Below, piece by piece: positions 7,952 to 16,401 of a stretch of 64,000 bases of DNA (the first letter of the stretch is position 1; every line of letters starts with the position of its first letter). The notes below the pieces were generated by a model. It saw only the letters and a program-made list of their open reading frames with translations. It did not search any database and was not told the origin of the DNA. This DNA comes from Desulfopila aestuarii DSM 18488. GTDB taxonomy: Bacteria > Desulfobacterota > Desulfobulbia > Desulfobulbales > Desulfocapsaceae. The DNA is taken from NCBI RefSeq assembly GCF_900143695.1, contig NZ_FRFE01000015.1:1-64000 (forward strand), read 5' to 3'. The translations under genes and the position numbers were made by a program.

Positions 7952-8374
7952 TGAGAAATTACGCTGAAGTCTGTCATTAGCCAGGCGCGTTATTTGCCTT
8001 CATCGATCAAACAGCATACGAGGAAGGCATGCCTGAAGAGTATCAAACGCTTCGCAAAATGCGAGAGGATTCACCAGAGCGAATTAGCGGTTACCATTAC
8101 CGGCTGATGCAGAAATGGCTCTGGCTGCTCCGGAGAAACATGCACGAGCGCCCTCTTTTTCCCTGTTCGGCTTTGCAATGGCCAGTTCTCATTGCCATCC
8201 TGTACCAACCTTTCGCTTCACTTCGTTTTCAAGAGGTTATAGAATGATTTTATCATTTTTTCCGTATTGGTTGTGATGAACCTCGACATTTAGGAAACGC
8301 TGGGAATCGAATATGCGAAAACACGATCCTGGTCATTACACGTACTGCCCACCAAAGGTAATGCAGGCTGGGTT
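7952..8374. other. Intergenic stretch without a confident gene
   Basis: This separates truA (leftward) from the binding-protein gene (rightward), so it should hold two divergent promoters. A 72-codon open frame at 8029-8247 (+) has no recognisable motif and no good ribosome-binding site, and is not called. No strong hairpin or repeat is seen. Confidence 0.5.
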
Positions 8375-9544
8375 ATGACAAAACGCATCACCACAATCAT
8401 CTGCATCCTCTGTTTTTTAAGCGTTCAGCTGCTGTCCGCCCGAAGCGTCACGGCGCAACGTCATGAAAACCAGATGAATAGTAGGTCAGACAAACCGATC
8501 CGGGCTGTGCTCCTCAATCCGGGAGGTAGTCACTGGTTCTGGAAAATGACGATTGATTTCATGCAGGCAGCGGCCGCAGACCTCAATATAGAGCTGGAAG
8601 TCGTCACTTCCGACTATAACCATCTGCTCACCATTGAACAGGCGAAAGAGATCGTCGCACGGGCGAATCCACCCGACTATATCATAACCGGTAATGAGAA
8701 GAGCAACGCCGGGGAAATCATTCGTATCGCCGACGAGGCAGGAGTGAAAATTTTCCTGTTCAGCAATGGTTTTGTCGACCCTAAAGACAAACAGGAATAC
8801 GGAAACCCGCGAGAAAAGTTCCCATTTTGGATTGGTGAACTCATACCCAATAACTACTCAGCCGGCTATACCATGGGCAAGATGTTGATTGACGAGGCGC
8901 TGCACAAAAATCTGCGGGCAGTTGATGGCAAAATCAACATCGTAGCCATCGCCGGTGCCTACCTCACCCACGCCTCCGAAGAGCGGTTACGAGGACTGAA
9001 TGATGCAATGGCAGAATATCCTGACACGGTACAACTGCTCCAGGTCTTCCATGGGGATTGGACCTATGACAAGGCCGTGCAGCTCAGCCAGGGTGTTTTT
9101 CGACGTTACCCGAAGGTCCAGATTCTCTGGGGCGCCAACGATACAACGGCTCTGGGTGCCATGGACGTGGCAGCCTCTCTAGGCATGAGGCCGGGGCAGA
9201 ATATCCTGTTTGGCGGATGCGGCTGGTATGAACCGGCGTTGCAGAAAGTTGAAGAAGGAAAACTCACCACCTCGGTCGGCGGTCACTTCATGGAAGGGGG
9301 CTGGGTAATGGTGATGCTCAACGACTACCACCATGGCATTGATTTTATAGACGATCCATGGAAAACATCAATGTTCTCTATCGATGCGACAAACGTCGGA
9401 AAATATCTGCAGATATTCGGCAAGCAAGACTGGCGACAGATCGATTTTCGAAAATTCTCAAAAGCATATACTCCCGCTCTCAAACGATACGATTTCAGCC
9501 TTGAGGCCGTGATTCAACAAATCGAATCGCAAAAACCGCAGTAA
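8375..9544 (+). CDS. Periplasmic sugar-type binding protein (LacI/RbsB-like fold), orphan
   Basis: A signal peptide (TIICILCFLSVQLLSARSVTAQ) is followed by a two-lobed periplasmic binding fold of the ribose-binding type: RAVLLNPGGSHWFWKMTIDF at the start, then YIITGNEKSNAGEIIRIADE, GKINIVAIAGAYLTHASEER and QILWGANDTTALGAMDVAAS. The GANDxxALGAM motif is diagnostic of this superfamily. About 390 residues is longer than sugar-only members. No permease or ATPase gene lies nearby, which suggests a role as ligand sensor for a membrane receptor, or service to a transporter elsewhere. The ligand is unknown. Confidence 0.85.
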   Translation: MTKRITTIICILCFLSVQLLSARSVTAQRHENQMNSRSDKPIRAVLLNPGGSHWFWKMTIDFMQAAAADLNIELEVVTSDYNHLLTIEQAKEIVARANPPDYIITGNEKSNAGEIIRIADEAGVKIFLFSNGFVDPKDKQEYGNPREKFPFWIGELIPNNYSAGYTMGKMLIDEALHKNLRAVDGKINIVAIAGAYLTHASEERLRGLNDAMAEYPDTVQLLQVFHGDWTYDKAVQLSQGVFRRYPKVQILWGANDTTALGAMDVAASLGMRPGQNILFGGCGWYEPALQKVEEGKLTTSVGGHFMEGGWVMVMLNDYHHGIDFIDDPWKTSMFSIDATNVGKYLQIFGKQDWRQIDFRKFSKAYTPALKRYDFSLEAVIQQIESQKPQ

Positions 9545-9628
9545 CAATCGACATTTTTAGGCAAACAGCAAATGCAGACCTCTTATGGATGACGATGATA
9601 CCGGGATCACTTACGAGGGCCAACACCT

Positions 9629-9967
9629 TCAGGTATCACTCTGTTTTTCTTCTTTTTTGTTCAGCTCTTCATCAATATAGCGCCGTATATATCGCTGACC
9701 GTTGAGAGCAGAGGTGGCTACCCAAACTATAAAAAAAAGCACAAGACTTAGGGTTACTGCCGCCCCTTCTGGCCATAGCAAGGATACCAGCACCAATACT
9801 GCAATTGCGAGGCCGATACATATTTTTGCACGTTTCTTCGACTGCCTGATTATTTCCCACGCAGCATCCGGTGTCTTGATGCCACAGCTATGCATAGTAT
9901 CACGCATGGACTCGTAGCCGCGTTGATGCCGGTTTGCCATACGGCCAAATGGATCATTGAGCTTCAC
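9629..9967 (-). CDS. Small inner-membrane protein, 112 aa, unknown function
   Basis: Two closely spaced membrane segments (ICIGLAIAVLVLVSLLW and AVTLSLVLFFIVWVATSAL) lie between a basic N-terminal domain of about 45 residues and a charged C-terminal tail (DEELNKKEEKQSDT). The N-terminal part contains GIKTPDAAWEIIRQSKKRAK. The family is not recognised. It is a single-gene unit between the orphan binding protein and the IS91-type remnant. Confidence 0.6.
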   Translation of the reverse strand: MKLNDPFGRMANRHQRGYESMRDTMHSCGIKTPDAAWEIIRQSKKRAKICIGLAIAVLVLVSLLWPEGAAVTLSLVLFFIVWVATSALNGQRYIRRYIDEELNKKEEKQSDT

Positions 9968-10120
9968 AGGAAAATCTCACTTTATGAATTTTGAAATGCA
10001 TTTTACATTTTACCGACTTCAACCGTCATGTTACCGCATTTTCTGTCTTCTATGTAAATAAAATATCATAAAATCCGAGATCTTCATTCATTTGATCGTA
10101 AAAGATGGACCGACAGCAGA

Positions 10121-10473
10121 AGAAATTATCTATTCAGGATCCAGTCACTGATTAAGGATTTCAAAAGTCGTTATCTGGGCAAGCGGGAAAGGGCATACAA
10201 AAAAACCTTCTTACTTTCCCTGAGAAGAATGCTGGGCTGCAAGGTGAAAAACAGTTTCTGACGTTCATCGAAACGTTGCATAGCAAGCAGTGGATCACGT
10301 ATGCCAAGCAGCCCTTTGGTTGACCGGAACAGGTGCTTGAAATCTCGTTCGCCATATCAGACCGTAGTGACGGTACTACGGAAAAAGAACTGACCATCAA
10401 TGCTGCAGAGTTTATCAGGCGGCGTCTCCTGCACGTGTTGCCCCCGCAGCTCAGTTCTCAAAGCAGTACGTGA
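10121..10473 (+). pseudogene. IS91-family (Y2) transposase remnant
   Basis: One rightward frame gives LIKDFKSRYLGKRERAYKKN, then LHSKQWITYAKQPFG, a TGA, PEQVLE and, after an apparent internal deletion, INAAEFIRRRLLHVLPPQ before a final TGA at 10471-10473. The W-(I/V)-x-YAKxPFGGPEQVL and AEFIRRxLLHVLP blocks are the C-terminal signature of IS91-family rolling-circle transposases. The part normally carrying the paired catalytic tyrosines (YLxRYTHRxAIS region) is missing and an in-frame stop is present, so it is dead. It ends 1 base before the stop codon of the convergent cupin gene. Confidence 0.8.
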
Positions 10474-10474
10474 G

Positions 10475-11257
10475 CTACAGGCTTTCATCGCGGTGGCAAT
10501 CTTTGGAATAAATATACTCCATTCTCGATAGGCCGGTGCCGTAACAGGCTTGTTTGCAAAAAGGGGCAAACCAGATGAAATCTTCTGCCTGAACCGGTAT
10601 CCATTGCTCATCAAGGAGATAGAGGCCTTGCCCGCTATAGATATAGGCACCATGCTCCTGAACATGTGTCTCCACAAAAGGGTGACAACCTCCAGGAAGA
10701 AAGGCAAGAGTATGAAAGTTCATGTCAAAGGATTCATCGACAGGCAACAAATCCCTGACAAAAACATTGCCCATCTCATCGTAGGGTGACTCACTTATAG
10801 TTCTGACGTTGCCGATTACCGGCCATGGTCGTTTTCTATCTGGGGAGGGATGAGGAGTAAAGCGCTGCTTATAAAGCAGGATACGGACCGGGCTGTCGCC
10901 TTCAGAGGCAAACTGGAGCCCCTCCCCAGGAGGTACATATATATACCCTCCAGCAGCCAAAGTAGTGCTGGTATTCCCAGTGCTCACCTGTAAATGCCCC
11001 TGGCCGTCAAGGACATAGAGGAAAACCTCTATGTCCTTCTGTAAACCGTAAGGCATAGTCGTCTTCCCGTTCGTACTCACTTCGCCCACCATCTGGACGA
11101 AGTTAGCACCAAGCTTTGGTGAGGCCAAAATTGTCATCCTGCACCCAGAGATCCCGGGAATCACATTTATTACCCTACCCTCAGGGCTTATGACGGCATA
11201 CTTCCCGGGCTGAATTACCGATCTGTTTTTCAAGAACCCCTCTGGATATCCCATCAC
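10475..11257 (-). CDS. allE: (S)-ureidoglycine aminohydrolase-like bicupin
   Basis: This family converts ureidoglycine, the product of allantoate hydrolysis, to (S)-ureidoglycolate and ammonia with a manganese ion in the C-terminal cupin. The C-terminal half shows FVETHVQEHGAYIYSGQGLY, with Glu-x-His and Glu-His ligands, and ends EDFIWFAPFC then KDCHRDESL, as expected. The N-terminal half is a second, metal-free cupin (KDIEVFLYVLDGQGHLQV). 260 aa is the normal length. It is the last gene of the leftward cluster, 13 bases after the KARI-like gene and downstream of an allantoate-amidohydrolase-like enzyme, which supports ureide breakdown. Confidence 0.88.
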   Translation of the reverse strand: MMGYPEGFLKNRSVIQPGKYAVISPEGRVINVIPGISGCRMTILASPKLGANFVQMVGEVSTNGKTTMPYGLQKDIEVFLYVLDGQGHLQVSTGNTSTTLAAGGYIYVPPGEGLQFASEGDSPVRILLYKQRFTPHPSPDRKRPWPVIGNVRTISESPYDEMGNVFVRDLLPVDESFDMNFHTLAFLPGGCHPFVETHVQEHGAYIYSGQGLYLLDEQWIPVQAEDFIWFAPFCKQACYGTGLSRMEYIYSKDCHRDESL

Positions 11258-11269
11258 ACTCTCCTGTTG

Positions 11270-12265
11270 TTATTTTCCAAATTTCTCACGCCAAATCTTG
11301 CCAGTTTGCTCCATATCTGATTCTGTCCAGGTGCGACGCATTCTATTGAGTGTAGGCATCCCAAGCGAGAACTCCTGCAACCAATTTCGGGCAAAGATCC
11401 CGGCCTCAGTCTCCTTGAAAATCTTCTCCATCTCTTCTTCGTTGATGACCCGTGGTCCACTGTGTCTTACGGCGAACTCACAGGTACGACTTGCCCTGGA
11501 TGTGAGATAGGTTTCAATTCCAACCTCATCAATATCATCAATGATGGAGCGGATTGAGCGAATGGCCTTTGCATAAGCAAAAGATCGCGGGTATCCGTTT
11601 TTCACCATGATGTTGTACATAGTCCGCATCAGGTGAATAGTTCCACCATAAAGCACCTGCTCCTCATAATTGTCCCCCTCCGTTTCATGCTGGAAGGTCA
11701 TAGCGACAGCTCCAACGCGTGTTGAACCAACAGCCTTGGCGATAGCCAGTGCTGTCTCCAAAGCGTTTCCGCTGACATCCTGATCCACACTCACACACCC
11801 CCATATGCCGGAACCATCTTTATACTTCTGCCTGGTTACCGGGCCAGGTCCGTTGGGAACAAACAATACCACATCGATATCTTCAGGAGGACGAATAGTC
11901 CCATAGAGTACGGCAAAGCCGTGGGCAAAACTCAGGGTTTGTCCAGCTCGCAGATGCTGGTGAATCGACTCATAATACACTGGAGGTTGCGCTGGGTCCT
12001 GCAGTAGAATATGAACGATATCTGCCTTTTTTACAGCCTCCTCTATAGTGTAGACCTCAAAACCATCTGCAGTAGCTTTATCCCAGCTTGAATGTCTCTT
12101 CCTGTCGCCCGCACCGACGATCACCTGGACTCCGCTTTCCCTCATATTCATACTCTGGGCTCGCCCCTGGCTTCCATAACCGATTACGGCAACAACCTTC
12201 CCATTGAGGATCTGCATATCCACATCCTCATCACGGTAAATCTTCTCAAACTCGCGTGTATCCAT
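11270..12265 (-). CDS. Ketol-acid reductoisomerase-like oxidoreductase with altered active site
   Basis: The fold is that of IlvC: a Rossmann motif GYGSQGRAQ (residues 29-37), SFAHGF (112-117), DVVLFVPNGPG (131-141) and a C-terminal helical domain HETEGDNYEEQVLYGG. However, residues essential in true KARIs are changed. The lysine in the APKxPG motif is Asn138. The two glutamates of the second metal-binding motif (AYFECLHE in KARI) become Lys233 and Ser237 in AYAKAIRS. Asp198 and Glu202 of the first motif remain. The gene sits between the M20 hydrolase and ureidoglycine aminohydrolase genes with gaps of 13 bases, so it is not in a branched-chain amino acid operon. It is probably an NAD(P)-dependent enzyme acting on a ureide such as ureidoglycolate; this is inference. 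Confidence 0.8.
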   Translation of the reverse strand: MDTREFEKIYRDEDVDMQILNGKVVAVIGYGSQGRAQSMNMRESGVQVIVGAGDRKRHSSWDKATADGFEVYTIEEAVKKADIVHILLQDPAQPPVYYESIHQHLRAGQTLSFAHGFAVLYGTIRPPEDIDVVLFVPNGPGPVTRQKYKDGSGIWGCVSVDQDVSGNALETALAIAKAVGSTRVGAVAMTFQHETEGDNYEEQVLYGGTIHLMRTMYNIMVKNGYPRSFAYAKAIRSIRSIIDDIDEVGIETYLTSRASRTCEFAVRHSGPRVINEEEMEKIFKETEAGIFARNWLQEFSLGMPTLNRMRRTWTESDMEQTGKIWREKFGK

Positions 12266-12278
12266 CAGCCAATCCTCA

Positions 12279-13541
12279 TTAATAAAGTGAACGATCTATT
12301 GCAGGCAACTCGTTCAGAGAGTTCCCGGTCTTTATAACAGCACCTAACAAAACATCAGCTCCGGCCGCACAATCCTCCCATGAAGTGCACTCGACTTCAG
12401 CATGACTTCGACCACCAATTGACGGGACAAAAATCATCGCACTGGGGGTATCCTTATTGATATAGATTGTGTCATGTGAAGCCCCTGAAACCATATCAAG
12501 TGAAGTTAAACCCAAATCTCTGGCGGTAGAATGGACGAGTGCGATTAACGATTCGTCAAAAGGTGCCCTATCGACCTCCCAGACTTTATTTATGGCAACC
12601 TCACAACCAGCCTCTTTTGCCAGTTCGATGAGTGATCTTTCAACTTCCTGACACACCCGATCCGTCTCCTGCTCATTCCAGCCTCTGATATCGATAGTGA
12701 AGTGAACGTGTCCGGCAATAACGTTTCGTGAATTGGGAGTAGGATGAACCTCCCCGACCGACGCTACTACATTATCTGCTGCAAGTCCCAGTTCATAAAT
12801 CCGCTTGCCCATAAGAGCAAAGGCGTAGAGCGCATCCTGTCGTGCATTCATAGGGGTCGGTCCCACATGGTTCGGTACGCCCTGTACTTCTATATCGTAC
12901 CATCTCAAGCAAACGATCCCCTTAGGGACACCAATCCGGATACCCCTTTGCTCTAAAACCGGCCCTTGTTCGATGTGGTACTCGAAGTTGGCATACATTG
13001 GGCGAGGATCAAAGTCTTCCTGGCCCTTGTAGCCGATCCTCTCAAGCTCGTCTCCAAGCGTAAGTCCGTTGCGATCGGTGAGAGCATACATTTTGTCGCG
13101 ATCCAGCTTGCCGGCAAAATATCCTGATCCTGTCGTTCCTGGAGTAAATCGACTCCCCTCCTCGTTGGTCCAGTTGACGACGATCAGATCTCTTTCCAAC
13201 TGGATGCCGGCATCTCGAAGGGTGTACATAATCTCCAATCCTGCGATGATCCCAAGAATGCCGTCGAACCGACCACCTTCGGGCTGTGAGTCACAATGGG
13301 AGCCTGTCATCACCGGCGGCAGGTGCAACTGCTTTCCACGCAAGATGAAAAACATGTTCCCTATTGTATCCACTTTTATTTCCGCTCCTGCCTCGGCAAA
13401 CCACCGCTTTAACTGATCTCTGGCATCACGGTCCTCATCAGTGAGCGCAAGACGACTTACCCCGCCCCTGTCGGTTCCGCCAAACGCGGCGATCTCGGTG
13501 AGGAGTTTTTGCAATCGGTCTCTATTCGTACGCATGTTCAT
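12279..13541 (-). CDS. allC: M20-family amidohydrolase (allantoate amidohydrolase/N-carbamoylase type)
   Basis: Zinc-dependent enzymes of this family remove carbamoyl or ureido groups from allantoate, N-carbamoyl amino acids or beta-ureidopropionate. All metal ligands are visible: His82 (TGSHCDSQ), Asp93 (GGRFDG), Glu127/Glu128 (NWTNEEGSRF), His189 (EYHIEQGP) and His380 (GGRSHAEVE). The dimerisation domain carries GVPNHVGPTPM. 420 aa is normal. The neighbouring ureidoglycine-aminohydrolase-like cupin makes allantoate the best substrate guess, but N-carbamoyl amino acids are possible. It precedes the KARI-like gene by 13 bases. Confidence 0.85.
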   Translation of the reverse strand: MNMRTNRDRLQKLLTEIAAFGGTDRGGVSRLALTDEDRDARDQLKRWFAEAGAEIKVDTIGNMFFILRGKQLHLPPVMTGSHCDSQPEGGRFDGILGIIAGLEIMYTLRDAGIQLERDLIVVNWTNEEGSRFTPGTTGSGYFAGKLDRDKMYALTDRNGLTLGDELERIGYKGQEDFDPRPMYANFEYHIEQGPVLEQRGIRIGVPKGIVCLRWYDIEVQGVPNHVGPTPMNARQDALYAFALMGKRIYELGLAADNVVASVGEVHPTPNSRNVIAGHVHFTIDIRGWNEQETDRVCQEVERSLIELAKEAGCEVAINKVWEVDRAPFDESLIALVHSTARDLGLTSLDMVSGASHDTIYINKDTPSAMIFVPSIGGRSHAEVECTSWEDCAAGADVLLGAVIKTGNSLNELPAIDRSLY

Positions 13542-13607
13542 TTCTGTAGTCTTTTTTCAAGTTATTGGTTTGTCTTGAGCAGAAACAATGACAGCCTCCA
13601 GATGACA

Positions 13608-14285
13608 TCAGGCCCGCTCACAAGCTGCGGAGCGAAAGACTACCGATTTCATCTGCTCAAAATGATTTTGCAGGCAGTCAACAGCCGCATTGACACTACC
13701 TGTCTCAATTGATCCCAGTAATTCAAGGTGTTCCTCGGTTGCCTCATGAATTCTGTCGGTATTCTGGCTCTGTATCGCTTGAATGGAAACGACCTGAATA
13801 AGGTTTTGCAGATACGAGTAGAGTTTAGGGAGCCTCTGGTTAGGACTGAGCGAGAGTATCGCCTGGTGAAAGGCATTATCGACAATAAAAAACTCCTTGA
13901 GATCCATGGAATTGGTTACCTCGGAAAACCGATGCTTGAAATCAGACACCGGAAAAGTGGCCAACCGGTTCCCAGCTGTCTGGAGAGCGTAAGTCTCGAG
14001 GAGCAAGCGTAGATCCAGGATATCCGCAGCATCCTGCGCTGAGATCTGTACCACGGAATGGCTTGTGCGAGGGGTGATAACCACGAGATCGTCCTGGGCC
14101 AATTTATTGAGGGCCTCACGAATAGGGGTAACACTCAAGTTCAATCGCTCTGACAGTTCATCGAGTACAAGTCGTTCCCCGAACTTCAGCTCGCCTGTGA
14201 GGATCATGGCTTTGATCTCGTCATACGCCACTTCTCCGAGGTTTGGTCGTGGTCTTCTGCTCTTCTTTTCCATATTCATCTCCAT
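13608..14285 (-). CDS. GntR-family (FCD subfamily) transcriptional regulator
   Basis: The N-terminal winged helix-turn-helix (residues about 15-80) has YDEIKAMILTGELKFGERL, LSERLNLSVTPIREALNKLA and DDLVVITPRTSHSVVQI, typical of FadR/GntR proteins. The C-terminal helical FCD domain begins DAADILDLRLLLETYAL and holds the Asp/His residues that usually bind a metal and a small carboxylate effector. It lies within the cluster between the importer ATPase and the M20 hydrolase, and so is most likely the local ureide-responsive regulator. A palindrome upstream of the first gene (17287-17300) is a candidate operator. Confidence 0.88.
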   Translation of the reverse strand: MEMNMEKKSRRPRPNLGEVAYDEIKAMILTGELKFGERLVLDELSERLNLSVTPIREALNKLAQDDLVVITPRTSHSVVQISAQDAADILDLRLLLETYALQTAGNRLATFPVSDFKHRFSEVTNSMDLKEFFIVDNAFHQAILSLSPNQRLPKLYSYLQNLIQVVSIQAIQSQNTDRIHEATEEHLELLGSIETGSVNAAVDCLQNHFEQMKSVVFRSAACERA

Positions 14286-14308
14286 CTCAGCCTCACTGCA
14301 ACGGCCAG

Positions 14309-15037
14309 TTATAAAACCGATTTGACAAAGGAGGCCAACTCAGGGGTCTGTGGTCGGGTAAAGAGCTCCTCTGGCGCGCCCATCTCATGTACCTTGCCCT
14401 GATGCATAAATATCAGGGTATCTCCGACCTCTCTGGCAAAACGCATTTCGTGGGTCACCATGATCAAAGTCATTCCATCTGCGGCAAGGCGTTGAACGAC
14501 TTCGAGAACCTCATCGACTAATTCAGGATCCAATGCCGAGGTTATTTCATCACACAGAAGAACTTTGGGCCTCATTGCAAGAGCACGCGCGATGGCGACC
14601 CGCTGCTGCTGGCCACCTGACAGCTGATCAGGGTAAGCATTGAATTTATCTGCAAGCCCCACACGTTCAAGCATCTCCATGGCAAGCTCAGTAACGTGTT
14701 CACGCGACTCCTTCTTGACAACTTTGGGAGCCAGCATGACGTTTTCTCCGGCGGTCAAGTGCGGAAACAGGTTGAACTGCTGAAAAACCATTCCCACCTT
14801 CAAACGAAGGGGGATCAGATCTGCCTTCAATCCACTTACCCGCTTGCCATCGATATTAACGATGCCATCACCAAACGATTCCAGTCCATTTAGCACACGT
14901 AGAAGAGTGCTCTTTCCTGAACCACTTCGGCCAATTATGGCAACAACCTCTCCTTCTTTAACCGAGAACGAGACTCCTTTGAGTACCTCGAGGTCCCCAA
15001 AACTCTTGTGGAGTTCATCAACGCATATAAGTTGCAT
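14309..15037 (-). CDS. Polar amino acid-type ABC importer, ATPase
   Basis: This is a complete ABC ATPase of the GlnQ/HisP type: Walker A GRSGSGKST, Q-loop GMVFQQFNLFPHLT, signature LSGGQQQRVAIARAL, Walker B VLLCDEITSALDPE and the switch His in MVTHEM. The start is taken at MQLICVDELHKSF (15037), which overlaps the end of the upstream permease gene. It energises import of the cluster's solute with the two permeases and the binding protein. By context the substrate is probably a ureide (for example allantoate) rather than a standard amino acid. Confidence 0.9.
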   Translation of the reverse strand: MQLICVDELHKSFGDLEVLKGVSFSVKEGEVVAIIGRSGSGKSTLLRVLNGLESFGDGIVNIDGKRVSGLKADLIPLRLKVGMVFQQFNLFPHLTAGENVMLAPKVVKKESREHVTELAMEMLERVGLADKFNAYPDQLSGGQQQRVAIARALAMRPKVLLCDEITSALDPELVDEVLEVVQRLAADGMTLIMVTHEMRFAREVGDTLIFMHQGKVHEMGAPEELFTRPQTPELASFVKSVL

Positions 15038-15674
15038 AGCTCCTCCTCTCAACGCGGCGGGCAAACGCCGATAGTGGGAAACAGATGAGAAAGTATCCTA
15101 TGGCGACCAGACCATAGACAAGCATCGGCTTAAAGGTCGCGTTAGCGATCATTGTCCCGGTTTTTGTAATCTCCATAAACCCTATTATTGACGTAACTGC
15201 GGTTCCCTTGACGACCTGGACGGAAAATCCGACCGTTGGTGGCAAGGAGATGCGTACAGCCTGAGGGATAATGACATAGCGCATCTGCTGCCACCGATTC
15301 ATCGCAAGGCTTGCTGAAGCCTCCCATTGCCCAAAGGGAAGGGACTCAACGCACCCACGCCAGATTTCAGCCAGGTAGGCACTGGTAAAGAGGGTCAAAC
15401 CAATAAGAGCGGTTGCAAGTGCTGAGATATCGATCCCCATGAGAGCAAGGCCGAAAAAGAGCAAAAAGAGCTGCATCAATAATGGAGTCCCCTGGAAAAA
15501 CTCGATGTATATTTTGGCGAGTTGTCGCAGCAAAGGGTTGGGCGATATCCTGGCAAACAGCATTACCATCCCAGCTGTCGAGCCAAGAATGAAGGCTGCA
15601 AATGAAAGACCGACAGTCCACCCCATGCCGATCAGTAGATGGGAGACAATGTCCCATAGCGTAAATTGGATCAT
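15018..15674 (-). CDS. Polar amino acid-type ABC importer, permease 2
   Basis: A HisM/GlnP-type permease of 218 aa with about five membrane segments and the EAA loop that contacts the ATPase (LPFGQWEASASLAMNRWQQM, then PQAVRISLPPTVG). The start overlaps the end of permease 1 by 4 bases (ATGA-type), and its end overlaps the ATPase gene, showing tight translational coupling. The two permeases would form a heterodimeric channel. Confidence 0.88.
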   Translation of the reverse strand: MIQFTLWDIVSHLLIGMGWTVGLSFAAFILGSTAGMVMLFARISPNPLLRQLAKIYIEFFQGTPLLMQLFLLFFGLALMGIDISALATALIGLTLFTSAYLAEIWRGCVESLPFGQWEASASLAMNRWQQMRYVIIPQAVRISLPPTVGFSVQVVKGTAVTSIIGFMEITKTGTMIANATFKPMLVYGLVAIGYFLICFPLSAFARRVERRSYATYMR

Positions 15675-16339
15675 GCCTTCCTCCTCTCAATAAAACGCAT
15701 GCCGATCTGGTTTAAGCATTTGCGGACCAGCACGGCAAGCATGAGGTAGAGCAGAGTGCTGGTTAAATAGATCTCAAAGGCACGAAAGGTCTGGGTCTGG
15801 ATGAGATTGGCGGCATAAGTCAGTTCCTGGGCGGCAATCTGTGAACAGACCGAGGAGCCTAGCATCACAATCACGATCTGGCTGCAGAGCGCGGGCCAGA
15901 CATTCTTCAAGGCCGGTCGCAGGACAACATACCGCAAGGCCTGCCAACGGTTCATGGCCAGAGATTCAGCAGCCTCAAGAAGTCCTTTGGGAATTGACAT
16001 CACTCCTGCCCTGATAATTTCTGTTGAATACGCCCCTAAATTGATGACCATGGTCAAGACAGATGCCTCCCATCCGTTTAACTTGACTCCGAGCGCCGGT
16101 AATCCAAAAAAAATGAAGTAGAGCTGCACCAGAAAAGGGGTGTTACGAACACACTCGATATAGACGGTAAAGACCTGGGACAGGAGAGGTAAGGTCCAGG
16201 CTCTGGAAACCGCACCGACCGTTCCTATAATAATACCGACAAACGATCCGATCGCTGTGAGCACAACTGTTAGGGCTACCCCTCTTGCCAGTAGTTCCCA
16301 ATTGCTGGCAATCGCCTCAAAGGAAAATTGGTATGCCAT
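15671..16339 (-). CDS. Polar amino acid-type ABC importer, permease 1
   Basis: A HisQ/GlnP-type permease of 222 aa. The N-terminal membrane segment VALTVVLTAIGSFVGIIIG and the EAA-type motif SIPKGLLEAAESLAMNRWQA are clear. FIECVRNTPFLVQLYF is written here as YIECVRNTPFLVQLYF, the family's conserved RNTP sequence. It follows the binding-protein gene by about 60 bases and overlaps the second permease, so it belongs to the same operon. Confidence 0.88.
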   Translation of the reverse strand: MAYQFSFEAIASNWELLARGVALTVVLTAIGSFVGIIIGTVGAVSRAWTLPLLSQVFTVYIECVRNTPFLVQLYFIFFGLPALGVKLNGWEASVLTMVINLGAYSTEIIRAGVMSIPKGLLEAAESLAMNRWQALRYVVLRPALKNVWPALCSQIVIVMLGSSVCSQIAAQELTYAANLIQTQTFRAFEIYLTSTLLYLMLAVLVRKCLNQIGMRFIERRKA

Positions 16340-16401
16340 GAAAGTGTCTCCTTACGACAAGGGCAGCTATCGCATTCCAGCTGCCCAGGGTATTGCTTGG
16401 C

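Noticed and set aside
8029-8247. Rightward 72-codon frame
   Set aside because: No recognisable motif, no ribosome-binding site and unconvincing codon use; left as intergenic.
11270-12265. Ordinary ilvC for branched-chain amino acid synthesis
   Set aside because: Catalytic lysine and two metal-binding glutamates are replaced and the gene lies in a ureide operon.
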